Part shown: in pieces, positions 30,201 through 39,007 of the stretch
Layout of the letters: each line of letters starts with the position of its first letter
How positions within the stretch are numbered: the first letter of the stretch is position 1
Source of the DNA: Mesostigma viride
Lineage: Eukaryota; Streptophyta; Mesostigmatophyceae; Mesostigmatales; Mesostigmataceae
Direction of reading: 5' to 3'
DNA: 64,000 nt
NCBI GenBank assembly: GCA_009746045.1
Contig: RPFO01000384.1
Span: forward strand, 347,837 to 411,836
Translations under genes and position numbers: made by a program
The notes under the pieces: model-generated
What the model saw: the letters and a program-made list of their open reading frames with translations, nothing else
Told to the model about the DNA's origin: nothing
Database searches by the model: none

Positions 30201-30788
30201 CAAACCCCTGATTCTCTGAATATCTACCTGCACATGGCCTGGCTGCAAAATAGGAGTCCTGGCATGAGACTGCTTGGGCTTTCTAGCAACTAGCCTGCAC
30301 TTGCAAGCTTGAGCAACCTGTTGGCAGATGGAGTACAACTCACTTCCTCCCAGCCGTCTAGCAACTTGCAAAGACTGAGCTGCATGGCCAAACATGGTAT
30401 GCAACCTTGAGGCAATGTCATACAAGAGAGAAAACCTTTTATTGTCATTATTAGCACTCAAGGTATGTACAGATCCCTTATGTACAGGAGGCACCAGGGT
30501 CGTGCCTGTCAGACTGTCTCCAGCCCTATCCTCATCCTGACCATCCTGTGCCAGTCCTGCACGGTCAGAATGCTTCTGAGATCCACCTGGGTCCACATCA
30601 CCAGGTCCTACCTCAGGCTCAGCACCGCCATGGCGGGCACGTTGGCGAGTAACCACTGCAGCTACAGCTGGCATACTCTCTGTGGTAACCAAGCTTGCCC
30701 CATCGTGTCCAATAGGCTCTTTCACTAGAGCATGGGGCTGCCCCTCACTGCTGTCACTAGCAGCTTCATTACACACCCCTGGGGGCAC
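27231..30788 (-). CDS. Element X pol: integrase-protease-RT-RNase H
   Basis: About 1185 codons. Integrase: MFGHAAQSL and CKCRL zinc finger, D in VQVDIQRI (about 187), E in GVVERAIQEI. Retropepsin-like domain after the integrase: MEIDTNAQVSVMG (about 521), then VILGQNFL. RT: LLDFKRAFL (about 788) and SLHGDDLHL (about 882). RNase H: FVDSSMDARQV (about 1027), VAECRAI, LLTDSMGM, NPADALTK (about 1155). Usual copia elements place protease before integrase. The frame opens with GTG, shares the gag frame and is open back to the gag UGA at 30822-30824, which suggests readthrough. Active-site DTG is DTN here. Confidence 0.93.
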   Translation of the reverse strand: MPPGVCNEAASDSSEGQPHALVKEPIGHDGASLVTTESMPAVAAVVTRQRARHGGAEPEVGPGDVDPGGSQKHSDRAGLAQDGQDEDRAGDSLTGTTLVPPVHKGSVHTLSANNDNKRFSLLYDIASRLHTMFGHAAQSLQVARRLGGSELYSICQQVAQACKCRLVARKPKQSHARTPILQPGHVQVDIQRIRGLKLLVAVDRYTKYKTLEILPDMEKPTLIAALKLTRSRYPGLELLQCDIQFECCENLPEFPELLITPRESHGQQGVVERAIQEIKTVLLVERIPRTSSAIVTSAWLRSVEDRLNLRTPMFFGDIAINPLMLHTRMLPADAEQAWKEKLEAKFLKLRQKDKGWSVLEPNVGQQVVVWKEPSFPGKRGSWHDGVVTRVEAAGHKCWVAIDGSQAVHRLSWSKIRPRGGNQGDLFQVPAGVQGGGDVELPDQGATAVSSPQGDPGPAPGVPSHTVVGQAGGQAAPPERPDTRPRGVRLSDIVQALQRAKKEPKVSKLVQLDEPEVAAMEIDTNAQVSVMGPQHTGELLVGEPSCPWVSDFSGRTHLRVLGEVTAPVMGVDVTFLVLEDYDGPVILGQNFLGNPGISIRATALRRDGWGMIPLENFRTTFPVRCRAKPVKGVKWDEGEVPPAASLVIPAVLHPSSIGITHRSLAAHSPLTYDQLVQEMSSPTLFEAWKLAFSKALEEWLQFECAAPTDRRPPASRKLALRFVLKRKVVDEVSVPHVRPVLNEYHGTGSLPGEELYTPGMLHDTWRILLCLYVGLLNRGAAMSSVLLDFKRAFLKSDPEVARRVWKQDEPYCVEVPAIWKLELHQQFLVILKGLEGLRSSPIIWRLTLQEALISECGLRVSSVDPCLLLAQWEGLPVYASLHGDDLHLLAPTTWLKKFIPVISGKFSLGKELWQEPNKPVVFCGMQATLFRRDGEWSIRLQAGGDYKQTIVKALPEKITQAAGPELRGMWAWFASICGPSLMVHSRMPDEVLEDEKPRVIARLVESTPDLILSGIDFAQPITLEIFVDSSMDARQVTKVRGRSAALFAFYQSRASLFSWYSRLQKRVCISSDVAECRAICEGIQSSLYIKELMLELASVTPWTLQMETLLLTDSMGMVQFVHKQLARSRDLDYLLLKELASLVDLKHIPGEENPADALTKLPHKAPAQYNVLRKLMNADCQVGLSV

Positions 30789-30821
30789 CCTCCAGGGTTC
30801 AGGGATGTGTGCAGGCTCAAG

Positions 30822-30824
30822 TCA
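30822..30824 (-). promoter_or_regulatory. In-frame UGA between gag and pol of X (readthrough candidate)
   Basis: CAT-TGA-CTT. Eleven sense codons follow before the GTG at 30788, and no ATG occurs for about 50 codons, so independent initiation of pol is unlikely. Confidence 0.6.
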
Positions 30825-32009
30825 ATGATCAGCAGCCTTGCCCTTGCCCTTGTCCTGGGATGGACCAGCCTTGTCCTTGCTGCCACCCTGAGCTGGCTTG
30901 CTCTGACCTTCCTGCCTCAGGTACGAGGGACACTCATTCCTGAAGTGACCCTTCCCCTGGCAGAAATAACATTCCACCTGACTGATGTCCCGTGAGGTCC
31001 CACTGCTGGGCCCAGCCTTGGGAGGACCACCCACCCTCTTGAAGTCAAACTGGGACTGTGGATGTCCCGACTTCGGCGGGGTCCCCCGTCCAGCCCTTCT
31101 GTCACGCCCCCTCCTGGACCTTCCTCGACCCCTTGAAGAGGTCTCAGGCCCTCTCGAGGGCGCTGGGCCCCCGTGGCCCGATCCCCTCATGGACTTAACC
31201 GTGGGTTCAGTGGCCTCCTCATCACCCTGACGAGGGCGCTTACCACCCACGTACTTGCCGCTGAAACACTCATACAACTGGTCCGTCATGGCTGCCCAGC
31301 CATGGACCTGTCGCATGTGGATGGTCACATTATCCATGGTGACCGGATCCAGCTGCAGCGACTTGAGAAAGTCGCCCATGGCCATCCGATCTGCGACGAA
31401 GAAGCCCTTGGCCATGGCGTCCTCCCTCAGCTTGACGAAGTCTTCAAAGGCGTGGACCACTAGTTGCCCCTTGATGGGCTTGTAGTCCAGGTATTCTTGC
31501 TTCAGGTGGGACCCATCTATGGTCCTCTTGTCACTCAGGAACGACCTGAGTCGCGTCATAAACGCCGTCCAGGTGTCCCCCGCCGCATGTCGCTCCCGAA
31601 CAAACTTGAACAGCCGCCTCGCCGACTGCCGTATGTAGGCACTAGACGCCAGGATGCGAAGCTTGTCACCGTTGTATATCTCCGTGTACAAGTTCATGTC
31701 CTCTAACATCCTCTCAGCATCCCGGGGCTGCCAATTGTCCTTGATGGACTGAAACTGGCCTAGCACCGCGTACCCCTCAGCAACGGTTGGTCGCTTAGGC
31801 GCCGCTTGATCTGCGGCTGGCGCGTGCTGACCGCCCTGCGATCCTTGGCTCTGATTATCTGGCACCTCAGCCTGGTCTCCCAGCGCCTGGCCGTCCCCGC
31901 GTCCATCGCGTCCACCGCGTCCATCGCGTCCATCTCGTCCATCCAGCCCAGCGCCGCGCCGCCCGAAGCCCATAAAGCCCGCTTGTTGGTTGATAGCTCC
32001 ATCCTCCAT
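30822..32009 (-). CDS. Element X gag
   Basis: 395 aa with an ATG at 32009. A short Gly/Arg/Asp repeat stretch (GRDGRDGRGGRDGRG, about 20-38), a helical capsid-like region (about 80-260), a basic Arg/Gly/Ser linker and the knuckle CYFCQGKGHFRNEC (about 345-359), ending Lys-rich. It is homologous in layout to F gag. Confidence 0.88.
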   Translation of the reverse strand: MEDGAINQQAGFMGFGRRGAGLDGRDGRDGRGGRDGRGDGQALGDQAEVPDNQSQGSQGGQHAPAADQAAPKRPTVAEGYAVLGQFQSIKDNWQPRDAERMLEDMNLYTEIYNGDKLRILASSAYIRQSARRLFKFVRERHAAGDTWTAFMTRLRSFLSDKRTIDGSHLKQEYLDYKPIKGQLVVHAFEDFVKLREDAMAKGFFVADRMAMGDFLKSLQLDPVTMDNVTIHMRQVHGWAAMTDQLYECFSGKYVGGKRPRQGDEEATEPTVKSMRGSGHGGPAPSRGPETSSRGRGRSRRGRDRRAGRGTPPKSGHPQSQFDFKRVGGPPKAGPSSGTSRDISQVECYFCQGKGHFRNECPSYLRQEGQSKPAQGGSKDKAGPSQDKGKGKAADH

Positions 32010-32249
32010 GATGGCCTCTGTTCAGATCTGCTACAGCCAGCCAAGTGGCCAAGCAGCAATTAAAGCAATATAAGCTACTGAACAAGAAAGGAAAGTGCCA
32101 AGTGTTACCACTCAGGCAAGACCACCACGGCTGGCCCCAGGCGCGTCCTGGTTCTCCTTGTCGCTGTCGTCGTCGCTGTCGCTCACCACAATCAGCTCTG
32201 GTACCCTGCTACCTGCTGCGCCGTCGTCGACCCGCTGTCGGCCCGCGAT
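32010..32249 (-). other. Element X spacer between ORF0 and gag, left of G
   Basis: Non-coding. With 44987-45057 it forms a leader of about 310 bp in which G inserted at gcgat. Confidence 0.5.
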
Positions 32250-32627
32250 AGTTAGTCTAAGTCTCCCGCCTGTAGCCTAAGTGGACACGTGCCAGCACCG
32301 CCGGCGCCCAATTGGGTACTGGGACGGTGCTGGACTAGAGCAGTCATGGCATGGACACGTGGCTATACTCAGTATGTGATGAGCCGGTACCTCAGTACCG
32401 GGACTGTAGTTGTCATGTTAGGACTGACTAGATCAGGTTGTAACTGATAGGCTAGTCCGTCCAGGATCAGTAAGTTAGTTTAACTTACGCAAAGTCTGGC
32501 CAGCCATCGTTGACGGCTGGCCAGCAGTATATGTGCCATTCTATCCTAATGCCAAGGTGTCTCGTCGTTCACGCACACACACGCCATTTGGCAGTGCCCG
32601 AGCATTCCAGCTTTGTGTTGCATAACT
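32250..32627 (+). repeat. 5' LTR of element G
   Basis: Ends AGTTAG ... ATAACT, so the AGTT/AACT rule of F and X holds. The partner is at 39392-39500/44718-44986 with the same total of 378 bp. Confidence 0.93.
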
Positions 32628-32731
32628 TGCATTAAAAACCTCCAAAAACATACACGACAAAACGACGAGCGTGCGAAACGTACAGTTCGCAAACACCCAT
32701 TTCCATTTTTTTTACCCATCTTTTTGAACTA

Positions 32732-34282
32732 ATGGCTCCCAAGAACAACAAGGGAAAGGCCCTTGTGGGCGCGACTTCCTCGGAGGAGGAGTCGCCGTCG
32801 GTGACGAGGTACCAGTCGTCGTCGTCCCCGATGTCCGATGACTCGGGGACGTCGGACTCGATCCTGGAAAGTATGCGCCAGGATTACGAGAACCGGGATG
32901 CTCAGGATCCCATGCATCCTGAGGATGCGGCGATGGCGGCAGCCGACCCGACGTACCGTGACGTTGTGGAGAACGTCGTGGTGCGCGTTCCCCTGATGCG
33001 TAGGGCGCGGGGGTCGACCCCGGTGGTGCGTCAGAGGGGACCACCATATGCACCACGTGGTGCGGGGGCGGGGCCCGAGTCGGAGGAGGAGGAGAGTGGG
33101 GAGTCCGACAGCGTGTCGGAAACCAGCTCGCTGGGTTTGTTTGGACTGCAGCCATCGTCGGCAGACGAGGCGCGCAGTGCGCAGGTGGCAGCAGATGCTG
33201 CCATGGCGCAGAGCCTGCAGGAGCAGGAGTCCGCAGAAGAGCGGAGGTTGGCAGTGCGCGCACGTGAGCGCGCCCAACAAATGGAGGATGCTGCCCAGGT
33301 CCGCGCGGCATTGATGAGGAGGTCAGAGTCGCCGAGGTCAGCGTCGCCGACCCATGAAGTGGTGCGGAGGGCGGACCTGGCGTGTTTCCAGCGCCTTCGA
33401 CGGTCGGCAACGATCCCGAGGGAGATTGATGGAGTGCTGCAGGAGTCGGAGTATTCTTTGACGGGTCCGTCGGCGTCCGAAGCGGACGACCTGGTGGAGA
33501 TGACGCCGGCTATGCAGGCGCGAGAGAAGGAGGCTCAGAGGAGGCTCGCGGTCTTCAAGGCGGAGAGGGAGAAGAAGCAGCGGAGGCGGAACGTGATCGC
33601 GCAGAGGAAGCTGCGCGAGCAGCAAGAGCGTGACAGGGCGGAGGCGCTCGCGGCCAGGATTCGGGTGAAGATGTCTCACACCAAGGTGAGGTGTGAGCGT
33701 CTCACCCGCGACCTGAAGAGCTGGAAATACCGGAAGGTCGCGGAGATAGCACCTTTGCAGGGGCCGGCTCGTCGGGAAGCCGAGGAGCGCTACCGCAGGC
33801 ATCTGGCCGCCTGGGAGGAAAGCGTAGGTCGCCTGGAGAGGCGTATGCTGAAGCAGCGACGCCGTATGTCGAAGAACATCAAGAAGGCTGCGGTGAGGGG
33901 ATGCATGGGGGAGGCGGTAAGAGCTGAATTTGGTTTGATGCCGGATGAACGCATTTCTACCGAACAACTCTACCATTTTTTGTCGCAGCCAACGCATACC
34001 ATTTCAAACCGAGACGGCACAGCGGCAAGGACCAGGGTGACGCACCGGGGCGAACCCGGTCCAGCGACCTTGTCCACCGGGAGGACATCCGGAGGCAACT
34101 CCACTGGCCCAGCAGATGCTGGAGGAGGGGCGGGAGCTCACCCCGGGCGAGCATGGCCGCCTAGCAGACACGGTGGCGAGGCTGGTGGCCTCGCTGAAGC
34201 CAACAAAACGCAGGGCACCGGAGGAGGCGTGCCAGCCACAGCAAAAACGCAGGAGGGACGAGAGGGACGAGGGGGAGGATGA
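32732..34282 (+). CDS. Element G leader ORF, acidic then coiled-coil protein
   Basis: Open frame of 516 codons with an ATG at 32732, about 105 bp after the LTR. Residues 1-150 are Ser/Glu/Asp-rich. About 255-390 is a strongly charged Glu/Arg/Lys/Gln-rich helix, a likely coiled coil (REKEAQRRLAVFKAERE and similar). After about residue 430 the composition turns Gly/Thr-rich and the gag frame (34116) overlaps, so the true end may lie earlier. It is in the same place as ORF0 of F and X, but I see no sequence match to them. Function unknown. Confidence 0.6.
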   Translation: MAPKNNKGKALVGATSSEEESPSVTRYQSSSSPMSDDSGTSDSILESMRQDYENRDAQDPMHPEDAAMAAADPTYRDVVENVVVRVPLMRRARGSTPVVRQRGPPYAPRGAGAGPESEEEESGESDSVSETSSLGLFGLQPSSADEARSAQVAADAAMAQSLQEQESAEERRLAVRARERAQQMEDAAQVRAALMRRSESPRSASPTHEVVRRADLACFQRLRRSATIPREIDGVLQESEYSLTGPSASEADDLVEMTPAMQAREKEAQRRLAVFKAEREKKQRRRNVIAQRKLREQQERDRAEALAARIRVKMSHTKVRCERLTRDLKSWKYRKVAEIAPLQGPARREAEERYRRHLAAWEESVGRLERRMLKQRRRMSKNIKKAAVRGCMGEAVRAEFGLMPDERISTEQLYHFLSQPTHTISNRDGTAARTRVTHRGEPGPATLSTGRTSGGNSTGPADAGGGAGAHPGRAWPPSRHGGEAGGLAEANKTQGTGGGVPATAKTQEGREGRGGG

Positions 34283-34364
34283 CGGGGAGAGGGGGGGCAA
34301 CCAGGGCAGGGGTGGACATGGCACCCAGGAGTCTGCACCAACACGGCACGAGGGCGGGGAGCGG

Positions 34365-34396
<32 letters not shown>

Positions 34397-34943
34397 GCAG
34401 CAGCAGCCACAACCAGCAGGAACGACCACAACCTCCAATATGGCCTTGAACAGGCCCAGGTTTGATCCAAAAAAGAAAGAGGACAAGCTAGTGTTTCCGG
34501 GTTTGCCAGAGGGCCACACCCAGGACGAAGCTAGGGAGTGGTTGTTTAAGTTGTCACATGCATATGCTAGCGACAATGTCCGTGATTGGTTTGCCTCTCT
34601 ACGTGCGTCCACACCCATCCATCAATCTGCCAAGCCTATCCAGCAGTTGGTACAATTGTACCAAAAGCGTGCCAGCAGCGGGGTAGACGTGGCAGAAAAT
34701 GTGTTGTGGGCGCAGTTCATGGTTGATCTTAGGGCACTTGTTACCACGGGGGAGCACTTAGAAGTGCTTAAGGGCTTCCAGTGGATAGAGGCCTATAAGG
34801 TCAATAAGCGTGACTATGTGAGTGACAACAAAAAATATGTCATGTACATAGAGGGAGATGAGGAGCTGAAGAAGCTCAATGCCAAGTACCTAGTACACCT
34901 ATGGCTACAAAAGGCAGAACTGGACCCACCACCCTGTCAGTAA
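34116..34943 (+). CDS. Element G gag, main part
   Basis: 275 codons. Residues 1-90 are basic and hydrophilic with a Gln tract from CAG/CAA repeats (about 34363-34407). Then a capsid-like domain (FPGLPEGHTQDEAREWLFKL, VDVAENVLWAQF, FQWIEAYKV) resembling the gags of X and F. The frame stops at 34943, but the homologous sequence continues in another frame (34901-35200), so there is an indel near 34920. It overlaps the leader ORF in the +1 frame. Confidence 0.65.
34363..34407 (+). repeat. CAG/CAA repeat coding a Gln tract in G gag
   Basis: About 15 consecutive CAG or CAA triplets. Glutamine in the gag frame. Confidence 0.85.
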
Positions 34944-35200
34944 TCCTGGCAGGTCTAAAGGATAAGTGGGAGGACTTTAGGAAGGCAATGGCCTATGTGC
35001 AGCAATGCCTAGAGCCGTTTGCTGCTGCAGCCAAGGAGGGAAAGGTGAAGCAGGTAAAGGGGGAGGAAGCCTCAGGTACGGGGCTCTCCAAGAAGCAGAT
35101 GCAGTCGCTGGTAGCCCAGGTAAAGGCGGTAATGGGGGGGATAAAAACAAAAACAACAAAAGTGGGGGAGGTGGAAACAAGGGGGGGGAAAGAACAATAA
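34901..35200 (+). CDS. Element G gag, continuation after a frame break
   Basis: 99 codons continuing the capsid region (LKDKWEDFRKAMAYVQQCLE) and a Lys-rich linker. It ends in G/A-rich low-complexity sequence (35135-35215, including a run of eight G). The knuckle follows in a third frame at 35274, implying another shift within these runs. Confidence 0.5.
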   Translation: MATKGRTGPTTLSVILAGLKDKWEDFRKAMAYVQQCLEPFAAAAKEGKVKQVKGEEASGTGLSKKQMQSLVAQVKAVMGGIKTKTTKVGEVETRGGKEQ

Positions 35201-35273
35201 CAATAAAAACAGAAAACAAAGTGGGGGAGCTAGCAAGCCAGGGGGTGCTAAGCCAGCAGGGGGGGACAAGAGG

Positions 35274-36944
35274 TTGCCTCATGACCCCACCAAGCATTGC
35301 ACTAGGTGCCTTTGTAAGGGGCACCTAAAAGATGACTGCTGGAAAGGCAAACCCGACTATGGTTCTGACGTTGATGTTTGTCCTGGATGCTGGAAAACAC
35401 GTCACCCCATTGCAGCAGGAGCGCGCTGCACGGCACCCAGGCACAACAAGACCACGCCAGGGCGCTACAACCGCGCGGGGGCGGCAGACCAGGGCGACAC
35501 CTGTAAGCTACCCTCACCATTTTTCACAAATGGTTTCCTGTTACCTTCTGTCTGCCAAGTGTTGCCTGAGTGTGATGATGTGGATTGGGAAGTGGCATAT
35601 GACATGACACTGTCACACATGATGCGTGACCCCACCATAGCTTCCCTTAGTGCAGCAGCAGAAAAGGTAATCACGTATGGTGCTCTAGCAGAGCAACTGC
35701 ACAAGGTTATGGGCCATGAGGCTGTGGCTGAAAGGCTAGCCAATAAAATACAAGGCCATGATCTGGAACAGATGTGCAGGCACGTACGTAAGCACTGTGA
35801 GCAATGTCAGCTATATGCTCCTAAGCCCAGAAAATGGCATGTGGCCACACCACCACTGGCTAGAGGCAAACTGGTTGGGGATGTTATACACGTGGTGAAG
35901 GACACGGTATACTACCTAGTCATAAAGGATGCCTGGTCAAGGTTTGTGGTAGTGGAGCCCCTGCCTGGGATGGATAAAGAGCAGCTGCACAGAGCTTTAC
36001 AGATAGCCTTGGCACGTTTTCACCCCATTGAAAAAGTAATGCTGGATCAGCAGTTTCTCTGCATCCAGGACAGGAATGACCTGCCCAAGATAGAAGTGTC
36101 TGGGGCTCAAGATCATGAACGTCAGGGGTTGGTAGAACGTACCATGAGAGCCATCAGGGATGTGATAAGAAAAATGCCATCCAGGTTGGCTGACTCTGGT
36201 AGCTATGCTGACAGGGCATCTTGGGCAGCAGGGGTGACTACCCAGCTAAACGCCAAACCAATAATGTCCTCACCTTTTGGGGAAATCACCCCAACTGGCC
36301 TTCAGTCAGGCAGCTATGCTTCAGAGGTACACACTCACTACAACACACAAAGGCAGCACTTAGCCAAGTTGCTGGCAAAGAAAGACAAAAACAATGCCAG
36401 GCCTGTGTTTGAAGTGGGGGACCATGTGTTATTTTTCAGAGAGGGTGACAGAGGAAGAGCACACTCTGCCAGATGGCACGGTCCAGCTGTAGTCACCAAA
36501 ATTCATGAAGAAGGGACTGCAGTCACTATACAACATGACAGAGAGCGTGTGGTCAGCAAGCATAGACTCAAGCTTTATTACCCACCACTGGCAGACGTGT
36601 CAGGGGTAGAATTCTTGGACATGGATTCAGAGCAGGAGTCTGGTGGATTGATCTCACCCAATGAATTGGCTAAGGACGTCATTGATGCAAGCACTAGTAC
36701 CACAGTAGAAGCTCCTGTGTTCCTCAGTAGTGCAGCCCCACTACAACCCAATAGTCCACCTGGGCAGGAGGACGGTGCACAGGGTGAGCAGCAGGTAGCA
36801 CCTCCCTCACACCTGGAGGAGTCACAAAAAGAGCAGATCCTGTCGTTCCCAGGAAGTCATTTGCTGAGATTCTTAAGGCCTTGCACAAGGCACACAACAC
36901 TAAAGCAGTTGTGGCAACAGGTACAGCACAGGTCAATGCTGTAG
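35274..36944 (+). CDS. Element G zinc knuckle plus integrase
   Basis: 556 codons; the frame opens with TTG but continues upstream as a Gly/Ser/Lys linker. Knuckle CTRCLCKGHLKDDC (about 8-21), a second Cys/His cluster, the integrase zinc finger (HKVMGHEAV ... CEQCQL), D in VGDVIHVV (about 200), D in VMLDQQF (about 255), E in GLVERTMRAI (about 285). The RT half lies in the -1 frame from 36881; the join is near 36845. Confidence 0.82.
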   Translation: MPHDPTKHCTRCLCKGHLKDDCWKGKPDYGSDVDVCPGCWKTRHPIAAGARCTAPRHNKTTPGRYNRAGAADQGDTCKLPSPFFTNGFLLPSVCQVLPECDDVDWEVAYDMTLSHMMRDPTIASLSAAAEKVITYGALAEQLHKVMGHEAVAERLANKIQGHDLEQMCRHVRKHCEQCQLYAPKPRKWHVATPPLARGKLVGDVIHVVKDTVYYLVIKDAWSRFVVVEPLPGMDKEQLHRALQIALARFHPIEKVMLDQQFLCIQDRNDLPKIEVSGAQDHERQGLVERTMRAIRDVIRKMPSRLADSGSYADRASWAAGVTTQLNAKPIMSSPFGEITPTGLQSGSYASEVHTHYNTQRQHLAKLLAKKDKNNARPVFEVGDHVLFFREGDRGRAHSARWHGPAVVTKIHEEGTAVTIQHDRERVVSKHRLKLYYPPLADVSGVEFLDMDSEQESGGLISPNELAKDVIDASTSTTVEAPVFLSSAAPLQPNSPPGQEDGAQGEQQVAPPSHLEESQKEQILSFPGSHLLRFLRPCTRHTTLKQLWQQVQHRSML

Positions 36945-39007
36945 GGGATGCAGGTCAAGATCCTAGTATTTTGGCTGTAGACACCCAAGCACAGGTGAGT
37001 ATCATCAGTGCAGAAGCTGTATCTGGTCTGAAAATGAAGGCCTCACCATGGGCTAGAGTGTCAGATTTTTCAGGCAAAACCAAAATGCAGGTCAAAGGTC
37101 AGGTGAGCATTCAAATCTTGGGTATGCCCACTCCATTTCAGGTGGTTGAGGGCTACTCAGGGAATGCCCTGTTAGGGGAACCTTTTGTATCTTACCCTGG
37201 TGTTGTCATCTCAGCTGGGAGGTTGAGTGTGGCAGGGGTAGGACAGGTGCCTCTAGATCATTTTAAAATCCCTTTGAGCCAGATTAGCACTGGGTTGGAT
37301 GCTGCCATCAATGCAGTTAAGCCCAAGTACCTCCCAGGTCAGGAACCGTGTGTGGAGGACCTCATACACTCTCAAAAGCTACACCCTTCAGCGTTTGGGC
37401 TTGGTAGATGGGATGTTGCATCCATGTCTCCCCTGTCCTATGATGATATTGTACGGGACTGCCAGACGCAGATTGGGTTTCTTAAGTGGCTTGAGGCTTT
37501 TACCAAAGCCAGGGAGGAGTGGGTTGTTCCAGATGCACGTAGTCCCACACACACACCACCTGTGACTCCTCTTGATGCTATGCCAGCTGGGGCCAAGAAG
37601 CTAAGGTTAAAGTTTGTGTGCAAGCATAAACCTCAGGCTGATGGGGGACCACCCATTTTCCATGCTAGGCCATGTGTTACTGAGTTCAGGGGCTCTACAG
37701 AGCTGACAGAGGCTGAGCTTTATACTCCTGGTATTCAGCAAACGTCTCTCAAGGTGTTGCTTTCCTTGTTTTTGCATCAGCTTAATACAGGGAAGGATTA
37801 TGTGTGTAAAGCCACAGATATCAAAAGAGCCTTTCTAAAGGGGGACCCTGCCATAGCACAGCAGGTCTGGAGAGGTCAGGTATACGTGGTGAATACTCCT
37901 AAGGTGTGGCACAGGGATATTGTTCAACCCTTGTTGAGGCCAAACCTGGGGGTTGAAGGGTTGCAGTCAGCTCCAAAAATTTTTAGGCTGTCTGCACAGG
38001 AGGTATTCATGAAGCTAGGGGCCACCTATGATGACATTGACCCTTGCCTGTTTGTCATCCCACACCCTGATGGAATGATGATGTTTGTCTGGCATGGGGA
38101 TGATCAGTTAATCTCAGGTCCTAGAGCTGCAGTGGATGCTTTCATAGCTCAGGTGTCTGCCAGTTTTGAGATTGGCAAGCAGCTAGAGCTGGGCAAGGAG
38201 CCAGTCAAGTTCTGTGGCATGATGCTTGAGTTGCTGCAGCAGCAGGGCAGCTGGGTTTGTTCCATGCAGGCCTCTGCTGAATACATTAAGTCTTGTCTGG
38301 ATGTCCTGCCTGTTCACATCACCCCTGACATGTGCCCTACCATTAGAGGCAAGCTTGGTTGGCTATGTGCTACATGTGCACCCCACCTGGCTTTTGTGAG
38401 CAGGGTAGATGATGAGGTACTACAGGAGGTAGGAGCACGGGCAATCAAGCAGTTGTTGCATGATGGTCCACCTTTGATGCTTCACTCACTGGACCTGTTT
38501 ACTCCCATTCACATCACGTGCATGATGGATAGTTCAATGGAGTCCAGGGTAGTTACCAAGGTTCAAGCCAGAGAGGCTGGATTGTTTTTCCTGCATAACC
38601 AAGGTGGGAAGAAGTCACTAGTCTCCTGGTTCAGTAGATTGCACAAGAGGAAAGCTGTGAGTAGCAATGTAGCTGAATGCAGGGCTGTGGTATCTTCTGT
38701 CTTGCATGCAAGGTATCTCAATCACTTGCTGGTCTGGCTTCAACACCAGGCTGGTAGCTCTGCAGGAGTGAAAGCACATTTGCTGACTGACTCTCAATCT
38801 ATCATCTCTTTCCTTGCCAATCCTTTGGCTGTACACTCGGACCTGGATTGGATTGTGCTAAAACAGGAATGCAAGTACCTGGAGTCTAAAGCCCACGTCA
38901 GGGACAAAGACAATGCTGCAGATGCACTGACCAAGGTGCCACAAGCAGCAGGACCACAATACCAGGTCTTGTATGGGTTGATGAACCCTGGTTACAGTCT
39001 GAAGTGA
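36881..39007 (+). CDS. Element G protease-RT-RNase H
   Basis: 708 codons with a TTG first codon; the frame is open slightly upstream (FAEILKALHKA, matching LIGALQRAKK of F). Retropepsin-like AVDTQAQVSIIS (about 33) and ALLGEPFV, RT KATDIKRAFLKGD (about 310) and WHGDDQL (about 404), RNase H MMDSSMESRVV (about 548), VAECRAV, LLTDSQSI, AADALTK (about 680). It confirms that protease lies between integrase and RT. Confidence 0.88.
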   Translation: MHKAHNTKAVVATGTAQVNAVGDAGQDPSILAVDTQAQVSIISAEAVSGLKMKASPWARVSDFSGKTKMQVKGQVSIQILGMPTPFQVVEGYSGNALLGEPFVSYPGVVISAGRLSVAGVGQVPLDHFKIPLSQISTGLDAAINAVKPKYLPGQEPCVEDLIHSQKLHPSAFGLGRWDVASMSPLSYDDIVRDCQTQIGFLKWLEAFTKAREEWVVPDARSPTHTPPVTPLDAMPAGAKKLRLKFVCKHKPQADGGPPIFHARPCVTEFRGSTELTEAELYTPGIQQTSLKVLLSLFLHQLNTGKDYVCKATDIKRAFLKGDPAIAQQVWRGQVYVVNTPKVWHRDIVQPLLRPNLGVEGLQSAPKIFRLSAQEVFMKLGATYDDIDPCLFVIPHPDGMMMFVWHGDDQLISGPRAAVDAFIAQVSASFEIGKQLELGKEPVKFCGMMLELLQQQGSWVCSMQASAEYIKSCLDVLPVHITPDMCPTIRGKLGWLCATCAPHLAFVSRVDDEVLQEVGARAIKQLLHDGPPLMLHSLDLFTPIHITCMMDSSMESRVVTKVQAREAGLFFLHNQGGKKSLVSWFSRLHKRKAVSSNVAECRAVVSSVLHARYLNHLLVWLQHQAGSSAGVKAHLLTDSQSIISFLANPLAVHSDLDWIVLKQECKYLESKAHVRDKDNAADALTKVPQAAGPQYQVLYGLMNPGYSLK

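Noticed and set aside
32712-33997. Minus-strand frames opposite the G leader ORF
   Set aside because: They are Pro/Arg/His-rich complements of the Glu/Arg-rich coding strand.
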